From Thereva unica (Eukaryota > Arthropoda > Insecta > Diptera > Therevidae), in assembly GCA_949987705.1 (NCBI GenBank), contig OX465282.1, positions 127,244,310 to 127,308,309 of the forward strand: a DNA stretch of 64,000 nt, read 5' to 3'. Positions 22,426 to 33,692 of the stretch are shown here, one piece after another. The notes below the pieces were generated by a model that did not search any database, was not told where the DNA came from, and was given only the letters and a program-made list of their open reading frames with translations. Numbering within the stretch: the first letter of the stretch is position 1; each line of letters opens with the position of its first letter. A program made the position numbers and the translations under genes.

Positions 22426-24560
22426 AGAAAAAAGACATAACACAATTAGAAAAAGACGAACTAAAGGTTGACAATTATGGAGGCTAAAGCTGCAAGAAGC
22501 CAAGGCCAGCAATGGGCTGTGTAGCTCATGATGAGGATGGAACTCATTGGAAGAGTGAAGTAGACTAGTAGTTTAGCTCGAACAGTCAAGCTAAACGACC
22601 AGACACTTGGTAGACTGCTCAACATGTTCAAGCGTTCTGGCCTATAAACGTGAGCAGTAAGGGCCGCGGTGCTTTTGGACCCAATACTTCATCAGAGAAA
22701 AGCAAATGAATATTAGAAATGAATCATGGCGTGCTTAGCACTCAAACAAAAAAAAACTAAAAAACTACTATTTTTATTCTTAATGGCACTTTGTAGGACC
22801 AGGGCCTCTTGAAAAGTTTTCTTTCACTCGTCTCTACGTTTTGCTGATCCTTGGCCGTCCTACGATGTTTTTTCTGTTAATCTCATTGAAAATCCAAACT
22901 AACATCTTTTCTTCAGTGGTTCGTACAACAAGTCTGCCCAGTTTCATATACGTAAAAACTTCCCTTAATTTGTTAACAGCTTCAAAAGTATTACAAAAAA
23001 AAACAAGTAAACCTCCAAAAAATCTACTGAAAAAGCATATACCAACCTAACCTATTCAATAGAATATTTTACGTCTACGCTTCTGCAAAAATTCAAATTC
23101 CGTGTCTATTCCATACTATTCCCCCCAATGATTCATCCGTAAAATGAATCATGGCGAAAGATGGTGTGAGCTTCCAAAATTTAATACAGGATTAAATCCT
23201 TTCACACATAACCTCGATCTGCCCCCTCCTCTGCAGTGCGCGTATACCAAGCGAAACTGCCACCAGCCGAGCGATAAACATTAAGGACCCGCAGGGCGCA
23301 GGATCAACAATTCATTCTCTAGAGAGTCTCTGGCTTCCCCTCGCTCTCTCCCTCTCTGGCAAGCGAATAAATAAACTTGTATTATTGCCCTAGTGCGGGT
23401 GGTGGCGGGTGCGAGCGGAGGGAGTGAACCAGAAGCACGTGAATCACTATCGGCTTTCTACACACAGATTACGCTGGAGCTCACCTTACGGAATAGTGGC
23501 AAGAAGTCAAGGACACTATCAAAGGATATATAGCATGCGGCCCCCGCTATAGACTGAAGCAGATTTTATACGCATGAATTCGTTACCGCTTAAAAACTGA
23601 TGTCCTTTATTATGTTTGATACTTTACGATGTGTTTTTATCTTTAATGCTGGTTGAGGTCCTTTAATGTTGTCCAGTAAACATAAGGCCCTAGCACTGAG
23701 ACGCTCTCATCCTTTTTATGAGTAATTCGAGAAGGAGATTTACATGATTGATTTCACACTTATACGTATTGCGTATGTACAAAGGAAGTTTCCTTTAGTG
23801 GGACACTGCTGAAAAGGACGAATGGATTGAGGTTAAGGATTTGGGATTGCAGTTTTCGTGGGGATTTCCAGTAAGAAAATCAATTCTAGAGGAAGTAGCT
23901 GGAATGGGTGAAGTTTTTTGATTTGTTGTGCTTGACGGTTTTGATGGTTTTTATGTCAATTTTATGACTAGTTAAAGCTGCTTAAATTGGAGGAAGTTGG
24001 TAGATGAAAAGGATGAATAGGAATGCGAGGGAGAAGCGTTTTTACTGCAAAGAGTGGCGCCAAAGTGGCTTGTTTAATGGTTTCTGTAATGGGCTTTGAA
24101 ACTGAAAAATAAAATATTAAAGCTGGAAGTTAGACAATTAAAATTGAATCTTTAATTTTTTTTATTATATCCGAATTACCTCCTCTTACCTAATTTACTG
24201 ACTGGTTCGAGATACAAACAATAAAACCTACCATTGAATTATGCAGTTAAACTTACAAACTGAATTAGAACGAGTGTAACTATCCAGATGACTCAAGCAA
24301 TAGTAGATCCAATTGCCTCGGAAGCCCGCATTTGTTACGATGGAATTTCAGCTTACCAATCAAAACTTTTAGATTGTTTCAAAATCTCGCTGAAGGCGCT
24401 TTAGGACAACTTTATTTCAAACTATTAATCGAGTTAGTTTGGAAAACTTGGATTGACAGCTCCTTTCCTCGCCTTTCAATAATACCATTGGGATGAGTCA
24501 AATCTATGCCTAGATATAAAACAAGCACATGCCAAACCTTGCCTCTATAGTCATAGGCTC
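22426..24560. other. Unassigned stretch
   Basis: No gene recognised. 23220-23470 is GC-richer with a CT-rich run (CTCGCTCTCTCCCTCTCT, about 23340) and no transposon similarity that I can see, so it may be conserved non-coding DNA. The rest is AT-rich. Confidence 0.35.
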
Positions 24561-24569
24561 ATGATCATC

Positions 24570-25155
24570 TCTATTGACACGTATATCGAACTTTTTATTA
24601 ACTAGGCCTGTTAAAGCTGTATCGAACTCTACGCTTCCAAAATTAAGCACTTACACCATTATTCCTTCGGTTCCAACGACCAATCTCTATCTGATACTAC
24701 TACCCACCGTCACCAACAAAAGCATGGGCTGCATCTTCACATACTCGAGTCTAAGAATTCTCTCGTACACAAATATAACAACTCTGGAGCATTCTCCGGT
24801 AGTCAGGATTTTCGAACTTCCAGCAGTTCATCACTTCAAGCCACTCCCCCAGGTCCCGTCGAATCCATCTATTCTCTCCTTTCCTTCGAGCAAATCGAAG
24901 CTAAGCTGATTTAATGAACGCTGAGCGGGTGAGGTTGTTTGGGTCCACAACCAGATGGATCGTGCTCCCTTCGCCCATAACCATCTATGGGGATTAGATG
25001 GTCGGATTACCCACACTGTAGGTTTTGCTTCGAAGAACTTGCCTTTCATATCATCTGTCATTGCCCTGCGATAGCTAGGATTAAAGTTTCCTCGTTTGAC
25101 CGGCGCAGATTAATCTTTATTCAGACTGTTGATATGTTCACCCAGCCTAGCTTAT
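24570..25155 (+). pseudogene. Non-LTR element 3' end with C-terminal zinc-like motif
   Basis: The frame starting at 25017 reads CRFCFEELAFHIICHCPA, then IARIKVSSFDRR. This is the CxxC-x8-H-x3-C motif found after the RNase H domain of LOA/R1-like elements, equivalent to those at 10449 and 35391. The upstream open frame 24574-24909 has no recognised motif and may be unrelated. Plus-strand remnant. Confidence 0.65.
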
Positions 25156-25429
25156 AAATCTGAGGTATAGAGGAATGTTCTCCTTTTTTCGTTTAACCTG
25201 CCTCATGCATCTCACGCATGTCTTTGGAGCTAGAAACCCACTGTTGCTTGGAGTACAACAGTATGTATCGACACAGAAAATGCCAAATCAGCCAATCTAA
25301 CACTGCACCTTGCCTGTGACCTCAACTGGTTCGGACACTTAAATGTCAATCACTTAAAACCAAGCTCATGGCACAGGAACCTATAGTAGCAATTCTAAGT
25401 TGAGTTTAGGCCTCTGTGTTGAAAGTCGT

Positions 25430-27500
25430 AGTTCGACTGAAAAGTCACTGTCTTCAGCTCAAACGACTTGACTAGACTTTCAGCACAGGAGTCTTTTTTG
25501 ATCGACACAAGTTTCTTTTGCTGCCAAAAACGACCATCCTACAATATTCACGTCAGCCGCATAACCAAGTAATTGTACAGACTGTGTTGTTATTGATGCA
25601 CTTCTCTGTACTGACGTTTTTCTTAATACCCATTCTAAAGCGAGGTTAAAGAGCATTGGAGTCAGTCCATCTCTTCGAACTCTTCTGTTACCACATTTTG
25701 TATCTTTACCTTCGTCACTGAGCTATTTGTTGCGCATTTTATCAGTTGTACCAGCTTTGAGAGAACTCCTAATCCCAATAAGATCTCATACAGACTTTCT
25801 CTATATATAGAGTCATATGCCTACACATTCCTTTCCAAGGTTTTTTCAGATTTGCTTTAAGGTCAGCAGTTGGTCCGATGTCCCAAACCAGCTTGATATT
25901 CCCCTATTAGGTCCTAGTTTTTGTTTCACAAGGATTATGAAGGTTTTGTAGCTGGTGCTGAGGAGTGATATGCCTCCTTTCTTGTAGATTGGACGTGTAA
26001 TCGCTTTCTTCCAGTCATCTCATATAATATCATCCATCGATGCCTGGGGATTTGCCTTGTCACAGTTTCAGGGCACCTTATCCAATATCGGTGGTTCTAT
26101 TGGATGGAATATTATCTTGAGGGATTACAATTGCCTCCGCCTGTGGGTTTTCGTTTATTATTATAAGTTTTGAAAATTTTGTCTCCATCTTTCTTTTATT
26201 TCTTTGATCCAATCAGGGTCTGCTAATAGTCCCCCGTCTATGTCTCTGTAGATATCCGTTCTTGACTGAAAATTATTGCTAGTCTGGCATGTTCCTTTGT
26301 AGGTTTTCCTAATTCTCCCTTTATTGAAGTCTTCCTGTATCTGTACCCTCCTGTTTAGATAATCCCTCTTCTTCTTTCTGCACATATTGTCTGCAGCTCT
26401 TCTTTTTAGTTTAAAGACTTCCATTCTTGCTCTTGTGGGCCTTGCAGTACACTCCCTTCTGGTAACTGCCACTTACTGCCATCGAGTTCAAGCTAGCGAG
26501 ATCGATCAATCTACTACCGTTTTCATTGGTAGCGTTATGTGGGCTGTCCTTTCCTATGACTCCTAGGAATTCCTCTTCTTTTCCTGCTTTGGCGGGGCGG
26601 TTACGTTTTCAAGCACCATTTTAATATCGTTTGATGCTATTAATCTGATGGCGTTTGTTAGCTCCTGATAGAATTCCTCTTTATCCTCATCTGACTTGTC
26701 TTCTGAGACTAATGTTATGTAGTCTTGTTTTAATGCGAAGCGGTACTTATTCTATTAATTAGGCTTGAAGCCCTGAATCAGTGATTTCATTTTCTTTTCC
26801 ACTGTGAAGGCAACTCCAAACTCTATTCTTCAAACCACTGCAGAGTATCGTGTTGGTTCTGGGATACATACCTGTAGAGGGGTGATTGCTATTTCGTATT
26901 TTTCCAGTAATAATAGCCGTGTTCCTTTTCTACTCTTAAGTACTCCGGAGTAAAACTTAAAAGGAACACAATTTTTGTTTTGTTTTGGGTAACGTTTTGA
27001 ACTTTCCTTTAAATAAAAGCGCGTTCAATTATTTTAAATATAATATGGGTACTTAATACTTACCATTACAAAAATAAAAATTAAAAAACCGGACATAAAA
27101 ATTCTTGATTCTTTTTATAACACCGAAAACTGTCAGTTCGTCACAATTCAATGAAAATCCATCTATCGGCTTTTTAGTAAGTGAAAAATAATTCACAATA
27201 GACTGAAAATGGCGATATTCCGTAGTGGATGTTAGATGCGTATTTACTCTAGTTATCTACCCCTCTGTAAGGGCAGGTGTAGTTGGGAGTAAATACAAGG
27301 AAAAAAAAGCAGAAAAGGAACACGGCTAATAGAAGCGAACGCAGAGCATCCGCCCTGTTGAGCGATCTGACGTTCCAAGTTCCAAAATTAAACTCCATAT
27401 TTCGTTGCCTGGGTCGTTGCCGTTGGGTTCGTTCTGTTCGAAGCCGATGTAAAGTCAACATATTCGTGGAGGTGGAGGTAGGATTCGGTACCATATCGAA
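25430..27500 (-). pseudogene. RTE-like non-LTR element, nearly full span, interrupted by a MITE
   Basis: Reading minus from 27494: NMEFNFGTWNVRSLNRADAL (endonuclease N-terminus, 'F.TWNVRSL'). An insertion (26916-27326) follows, then LEKYEIAITPLQV at about 26910-26870. From 26472 to 26161 comes the linker RKKKRDYLNRRVQIQEDF ending IKERWRQNFQNL ('W..YF..L'). Next is KKAITRPIYKKG with GISLLSTSYK (about 26010-25945; motif 'ICPIYKKGD...GISLL...YK'), and finally QLLGYAADVNIVG (about 25590-25550), the catalytic YADD box with Asp changed to Ala. It has stops and frameshifts. Most of the endonuclease interior is unreadable. Confidence 0.85.
26916..27326. mobile_element. TA-flanked TIR element (MITE) inside the RTE endonuclease
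   Basis: Both ends read GCCGTGTTCCTTTTCT inward, flanked by TA at 26914-26915 and 27327-27328. Removing the element and one TA joins the minus-strand codons for RADALRSLL and LLEKYEIA in frame. The joined spacing equals that expected of RTE endonucleases between RSL and the following helix. The left end also folds on itself: GTGTTCCTTTT near 26919 pairs with AAAAGGAACAC near 26968 around ACTCCGGAGT. There is no coding capacity. Confidence 0.9.
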
Positions 27501-29619
27501 AAATCTTAGGTCGCTTCAAAGTTGCTGAAGTAAATGATAATTAACTAATATGGTTGAAATATTTATACCTGCACAACTTGTTTGATTTTTTCAAGTGTAC
27601 ACATTTTTCGGAATTATGACCTATGGGCGGAACAACAATGCACTTCATCAATACTGTAACACTCGAACTTGCCAACGAGTGTTTAGTGGTGACGTTGCGA
27701 TCAGTGGTTCGGGACTTTTTTGTAATCGAGGCCATCTATTGGGAACACGCCCCGAACGTCAATATTCCCATACTTCAAAAATGATGTTGCCTAAACTAAA
27801 ATTTAGCAAAACAATGATGCGTTATCAATATGGTCATCAAAATCCCTCGAGCTAATAATGTAAACTTTTGCGAGAATTAAAAAAAATATACTAAAAAACC
27901 GATCCCCAAAATTGGTGCTGTCAATTTATTGCCCAAGTTTCCGCTGACACTGCCAAAACCCCTCTTCAAACTAAAATAAACTTAATTCCTCGTTAATGGA
28001 CCCAAAACAAATATAATGAACCGAAACTATTCACCTAGAAAGCACAAAGGACATCCTTTTTCGATATTAAAAATGTTTAGGCGTCAAAAGGCTCGGATCC
28101 GTGGCCGGGGAAAAAAGGAAGACGGAAAGCACAACTACACAACAAGAATCCCATAAAGAAGAATTTTATGATTCATTCGGGAGAGTTAACATTTCTTACA
28201 TTTTTTCCTCCTCCGGTTGATTTTTCTGTCTCAGGTGTTACGGGATACCTTGCGGCGCACAATAAACAATCGCCATCTCATCTCCGGCTCTAGAAGGAAT
28301 GCGTTCACTAAGAGATTTCCAGATTTCGTCCCTCCGCAGAAAGATTTCTGGTGTCGGTATTTCCATTTGTTTTTGTTGTTTTTGTTGTTCTTTTCGTCTT
28401 TGTTACATCCACCGATTTTGGGCGCTTATAATGATTTACAAATACTCGGGCCAGGTCTCGACAAACAACCACCACGCGGGCACAGAAGCAACAGGGAGGA
28501 AGGAATCCCAGTCCAGGCTCTTGTACATATATAGTTGTTTTGCCGGCCGTGAAAGCCGAGGTGGACGAGAGGCGAATGGACAGGATTCCACATTCCGGAA
28601 TCTAGATTTCAGGTCCTCCACTCCTCCTGTGTCCACCACCACCGCCGTGCGGCCCTGGCTGTGCCAAGACGTGCCAGCGCTGGTCGGTGGAGCGGTCCAG
28701 GGCTGGTTAAGTCAGTTGTTGGGAATTCGATTAGACACAGTATGCGCCACCGAGAGTTCACGTGTTTTTGCCGTTGTATGCTGCCCTTTGAGAAATTATC
28801 GCCGAAAAGGGAAGAAGGCCGAGGTGATGGAGGACTGTAGAAGAATGACACACAAGCAGCAAATACAATGGCCAGGGCCAGGGGCTCACCTCGCCTCACC
28901 TCTAGCACAGGTATGTATAATATGGATATGGACCAGGTGAGATCATAAGCCGAGATAAGCAGAATGCATACCATTGGGGTTTAGTTATCAGGGAAGGATT
29001 TTATCGCTGGCATTGTAGTTGTTGCTGGTTGCCTTGTTGTTGCTGTGGCTGCCAGCGGATGGGAACATGCTTTCAGTTGTAAAGGAGCAACAGTCATTGC
29101 TTAATAAATTGAAGGCGGTATGAGAAGTTATGTTTAAGATTGTTCGTTTTTTTGTGTAGCCTTTTCGATCTTTAGAAAAGGACTACGAAAATTAATCAGT
29201 TGCGTGTGATATGTGAGAGAGGATAGGTATATGAATAAAAAAACATATTCACATTTGTATTTCATTATTTATTGCCAGAATAAAAACGTCGAAAGAATTT
29301 GCAAATGGTGATGATTCACACAACCATTCTTCAGACTTCAAACACAATATTGAATGTACAAAACAGTATTGTAGAATTACTAAGCCTTTAGAAAAACTGC
29401 TCTCTAATCTCCTAAGGGGCTAGTTGGAAGCTTAACAACTAAAGGTAAGAGCCCCTTGCTAGGGCTGCGTCGCATGACATGGGGTAGCAGACTAAGCAAT
29501 GAAATAAGTTAATCGCTTTGTAATCACATAGTTGGCACTATCTTAGAGATTTGTAATAAAAGTAATTCGCCGGCCTAATAATCCTATAGCGCATGCTAGG
29601 CATAGCTAATCCTTATGTT
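27501..29619. other. Unassigned stretch
   Basis: No repeat recognised. 28200-28900 is GC-richer and opens a 213-codon plus-strand frame (28299-28940) of unlikely composition. A strong acceptor-like tract (TTTCCTCC, then GATTTTTCTGTCTCAG ending at 28234) precedes it. I could not assign the sequence to a family. Possible conserved non-coding or exon-bearing DNA. Confidence 0.3.
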
Positions 29620-29950
29620 ATGTGGATCCTCCACATGCTGGAAACTTAGGCAACAGCAGAGCGGGTGGTCCAGCTGCTGCGGGCTATCCTTTAACTTGGA
29701 AAAGACAGAACTAATGCCTTTCTCCAATGGAACAAAAATCCCCAATATCAGTCTACCTCCAAATAATGGTCGAGCACTGAGCCTATCCCGATTAGCAAAG
29801 CACTTGGACCTTATTCTGGACGGAAAATCTGGGGGCCCAAAATATATAGAAAGAGCAAAGTTGGGTAGCATAGCTTTCTATGCCAGTAAGCACACGTTTG
29901 GCAAGAGATAGGGCTTGAAGCCAGGCATGGAGAAAATACAGGTTAGACCA
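29620..29950 (+). pseudogene. LOA/R1-like non-LTR element, RT thumb fragment
   Basis: The frame 29615-29911 reads CGLSFNLEKTELMPFSNGTK, then LPPNNGRALSLSRLAKHLDL, ILDGK and YIERAKLGSIAFYASKHTFGKR. This corresponds to the RT block C.L.VN..KTE...F, LG.ILD.KL, 'ALYACK..FGK.WGLKP'; the last part, GLKPGM, lies just past a stop at 29909. Short plus-strand piece ending near 29945. Confidence 0.85.
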
Positions 29951-30559
29951 AGTCCGAAAGATTTCATGTTTCGAAGTAACGGGGCTTGGTGTATGGCCAT
30001 CAATGAAGCAATGTTCGTAATTCTCGTTCTGCTGTGCCACCTGATCAATATATCAGACAGTAGACAGGCTGCGCCCACACCACCCCCCCCCCCCCCCTAG
30101 CATACCAGAAGCGAGCTGCAGATTGCAGAAAACGTATAAACACAGTAATATACTACTCTTTCTACCACTGTGAATGCAGATGTACCATCTGACTACATGA
30201 CATCCAAAACAAAATTTTAAGCGAAGGTTCGTCGGCGTCGTCCAGATCTCCAACATAGAAGTATGAAAAACTTCCAGACAAATGGCTGCAAATCAGAGTC
30301 GGGTGTGGATAATGCAGTTTTCGGCCACATGATAAGTCTTAAAAATAATTCTGCCAGTGTCGTCCAAGTGGAACTGTTTGCAAACTTCAAAGCATGTCTA
30401 GCAGTACAGACGAACCCAAGGCTAGGATCCAAATGTGTAAGCTGGTCGAAATCTGACAAAAGGAGCCCCATTCTTTGGCTAGAAGGTAGAGGATCACTCG
30501 TCAGTGGGTTCTTTTTTTATACGAGGGATTGATGAGAATCTTACATCGGTCCAGCGCCA
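29951..30559. other. Unassigned stretch with C15 run
   Basis: No gene recognised. A run of 15 C lies at 30083-30097 just after CACAC. The overlapping frames at 29915-30471 have no family motif. Confidence 0.35.
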
Positions 30560-32113
30560 AAGAATGTTTGCGCCCGCCTGTCTAATGCCCTGCCTACGAC
30601 AGGAGACACCGCTGTGAATGCGCGGTAGTTTCAGATTCCTACTGACTGGTGACCCACCCACCCTTTTCCATAACGTTCAAGTCCAGACCGGTACGAGCCA
30701 TAAAGGCGTTACTTCAGCCTGGGGTCATCACCATCATCCTTCAAAAGGGATCCCTCAAGGATACTCACCAAAGCCGGAACAATGTAGCCGTCTACCTACC
30801 CAGCTGCTATCTCTCCTTGCATTTCTTTGCCTTTCTCTGTTTCTTTGGGTTCCGAAAAGCTTAAGTTTCTGGTGGATGGCCTCCATCATTTTCCCTATAT
30901 CTCCGGCCTTATCATATGGTCCAGGATGTTCTCAGGTGTTAGGTGCACCTCAACGAGTTCATCCAACACCGCCCTGTGCTCCGCAAACCTCGGGCATTTG
31001 AAAAGGACCTCTAATTGTCTAGCATTCTGGGTAGAACTGTGACTGAAGCGGTGAAGGTGTGCCCTTAACCTCCATGCCCGCTTAAGAACTGTGTAAGGTA
31101 ATAGCTCAACTCCCCATGTTTCCTTATAACCCGCCACTCCAAATTTGGTATGAATCTATGTGTCCATCGGCCCTTTGCATGCTGGTCCCATCTCTTCTGC
31201 CATGCTGTGAAGGGCTACCTGCGCGTAAGAGTCCGTCAGATTTCTTTTGACACACCTCTTGCATATTCCGGGTCGTACAACCTCTTGCCCTCGAAGGCAA
31301 GTATGTTAAAGGGGATCATTCCTGATAGAACACATTCTGTTTCATCGGACGTAGTGCGGTATGCACAGCATGCTCGAAGGGCACTTAGCCGATAAGCAGA
31401 GTTTAGTTTGTTGACGATTCTGTCTAAAGCCACTCTTATACAAGAGGACAGAAATAACCTCTTTCGTGATAAGAAGTCGTCGGCTTGGCCTGGAGCCTGA
31501 AAGAATAAAAAGAAGAGGTCCAAGGTGACTGCCTTGCGGGGCACAAGAGGACGGTTCAATGTTTTTAGACTTGGCTCCGCGGAATAAAGCCTGGTAGGTC
31601 CTGCCGGCTAAATACGACTGGAACCATGCCACATAGGCATGTCGAAAGCCAGCTTTTTTCAGTTTGAGAACTATATTTGAGTGGGAGATCTTGTCAAAAG
31701 CCTTACTGAAGTCAGTGTAAGCACAGTCGGTTTGGCAGCCGGTAACAAAGCCTCGAACTGTGTGTGAGAAGCTGTCCCCTTTCTGTTCTTCTTCCCGTAT
31801 GGAAGGTTATGGCGTGGTAGTCGCTGTGCATATACACCTCACTCACCCGCCATTGAAGGTCTCTTGTCATCGTGTCACTAATGGAGGTGAAGTAGAGGCC
31901 CTTTCGCTTTTTTTGCAATGTGTTTTCACCACCGTTTTTTGTTAACACTACATTGAGCCGCGAAAACGCTTCCACCAAAGTTCGTCCTCTCGCATTTGTA
32001 TGCCGGCTGCGACACTCCACAGCCCATGTCTTAAAATCGACCGCTATTACATATTTTGGGGTTATGGCGACTCGGGACGGAGTCGGATCTGCAGTCAACC
32101 TTTCCATTGCCAC
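30560..32113 (-). pseudogene. R1-like non-LTR element, interrupted by a Jockey-like fragment
   Basis: Reading minus from about 32060: KYVIAVDFKTWAVECRSRHT, then NARGRTLVEAFSRLNVVL and WRVSEVYMHSDYHAI (about 31855-31815). This is the endonuclease C-terminal half ('GDFNAW', 'HSDH'). After the insert (31490-31790), SAYRLSALRACCAYRTTSDE and SGMIPFNILAFEGKRLYD (31405-31265) match the R1 post-RT block ('AYRTVS..A..V.SG..PI..L..ER'). Then come LRAHLHRFSHSSTQNARQLE and FKCPRFAEHR (31060-30985), the C-terminal zinc-like region with its first Cys residues lost. 30560-30890 is probably the 3' UTR. Confidence 0.85.
31490..31790 (-). pseudogene. Jockey/CR1-like RT fragment nested in R1
   Basis: Minus-strand blocks in order are CAYTDFSKAFDKISHSNIVL (about 31730-31670), LKLKKAGFRHAYVAWFQSYL, then CAPQGSHLGPLLFI (31537-31498). 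'YTDFSKAFD..SH' plus 'PQGSHLGPLLF' is the Jockey/CR1 signature and differs from the flanking R1 blocks, so this is an insertion or a template-switch chimera. It starts after the R1 endonuclease and ends before the R1 post-RT block. Confidence 0.75.
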
Positions 32114-33617
32114 GTAGTCCTCGATGGTCCCGCTTCCACATCCATATTACGGCTTTTCGGCTGTCCTTGTACTCTTCAGTGGTTCAAAGGAACATCAAGA
32201 AACTCTAGAGGTTAGATAAATTGGCCAGACTAGGAACAAATCTTATATAGATGAAGAATGTGCAAAAGCCAAAAGATTCCGGAATTAAGAATTTTACAAC
32301 CAACTATGTATATCAAAGTGCTTCTAAGTAAAGACGGTGAAATAAGGTGTTGATGCGTTTACGTACCAATGTCAATTTACTTGAATTCACCTTCAAAAGT
32401 AATCATTATTTGAAGCAATAGCACATTTCATTCAAGTACCTCTTGCAGCTACAAGTGGTTGCAGCTCGTATTAATGAACTTCAAAACTTTCCATCTTATC
32501 TTGATCCTCAATAATCCACGCATGTCTCCATCTATTTTAAGAAAACTATGTCAAATGTTGCTTTACCCAAACATCTCAGGATACTCCCTCACGACTCCCT
32601 CAATTGCCACTCAAGGAAGTTAGTATTAAACGAAGGAAGAAATTAGTTGAAGGATGTCTCTCCCATGTCCTCAAATATGCTCAGAATCAAGCGATAATAA
32701 AGTCAAATTTGTAGTAATTAACATTTCAAATCACTCTCAAAGCACGTCTCAATGCGGCCTCATCCCCAGTCCGCGCCAGCTCCATCCTCACATCGACTTC
32801 GTTACATTGTGTGAAGCCCGACCAAAACTCCCCCCGGCAGCCGAGGCATCAAAGAAGAAGACACTTGAAGAATGTCACCTCGAATTAATTGAATGAAGGC
32901 TCCTTTTCGGGCTTCTTGGCGCGCTGCGGCGGTGTGGGGGACCGGCAGGCGACAGTCGGAGGACGTTGACTCCCATTGTGCACTAATTAACTCCACTTTG
33001 GTAATTGTATCCGAAATGAAGTCACTCCCCAGTGATTGCTAAATAACCGAAAACGGATTTTTGTCTTATTGGGGAGCGGTTGGCGATGGCCTGAAACCCG
33101 ATCCTTGATGGGCGATTGTCTTTCACGGCAGGTTGACGCACTTGCTGCCAACAGATGGCCGGCTACGGGGTGGTGGTAGCGCCGCAGACAGTTGGAATCG
33201 TCATAAATGACTTATTTCAATTCACCTGCAGCAATCCGACTTGTAACGGAAACGCAAACGAATTTGGTTTATTGGCATTTAAGGTGATTTCAAGTCTGGA
33301 CATGGCCAATGGGCAGGAAGTCGGGGGCATTCCTTCGGTGGCAGTCTCGGGTGCAGCTTCTTTCTTCGAAGTGATTTAATAAACGCGCATTTTTTATTCG
33401 CATTTTTAATTAAGACAACTTTCGAGTTGGTTCCGTATTTTTTACAGTTTGCAGTCTTTTTTGGGATTCGGTTTAGCCAAAATCATTAATCTCTTCACCA
33501 TAATTCAGTCCTACCTGAAAGTATGCGTTACAATTTGGTAACCAGAAGTTGAACGGAGAAAATCGTTTTTCTTCTTAACATGAAATCGGAAGAAATGAAA
33601 TTCTTGAGGTAAACTGC
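32114..33617. other. Unassigned stretch
   Basis: No transposon recognised. 32650-33380 is GC-richer and holds plus-strand frames of 80 and 74 codons (32654-32896, 33155-33379) without known domains. It may be conserved non-coding DNA. Confidence 0.35.
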
Positions 33618-33692
33618 ACAGTAGACCGGGTTTCGTTCAATTGCGTAGGTTAAGCAGCAGTGGACATGGTTAGTACTTAGTTAGAGGACCGG
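33618..33692 (+). mobile_element. 5S rRNA-derived SINE, left part (split by LOA insertion)
   Basis: CAGTAGACCGGGTTTCGTTC, then TTGCGTAGGTTAAGCAGCAG and GGTTAGTACTTAGTTAGAGG follow 5S rRNA through the A and C boxes up to GGACCG. The rest of the head, beginning with the TTGGTAAAACGACACTTGCG part, appears at 35650 after the retroelement. Confidence 0.8.

Noticed and set aside
28299..28940. 213-codon plus-strand frame, the longest in the window
   Set aside because: Cys/Trp/Arg-rich composition typical of a GC-rich non-coding frame; no domain, no start context and overlapping frames on both strands.
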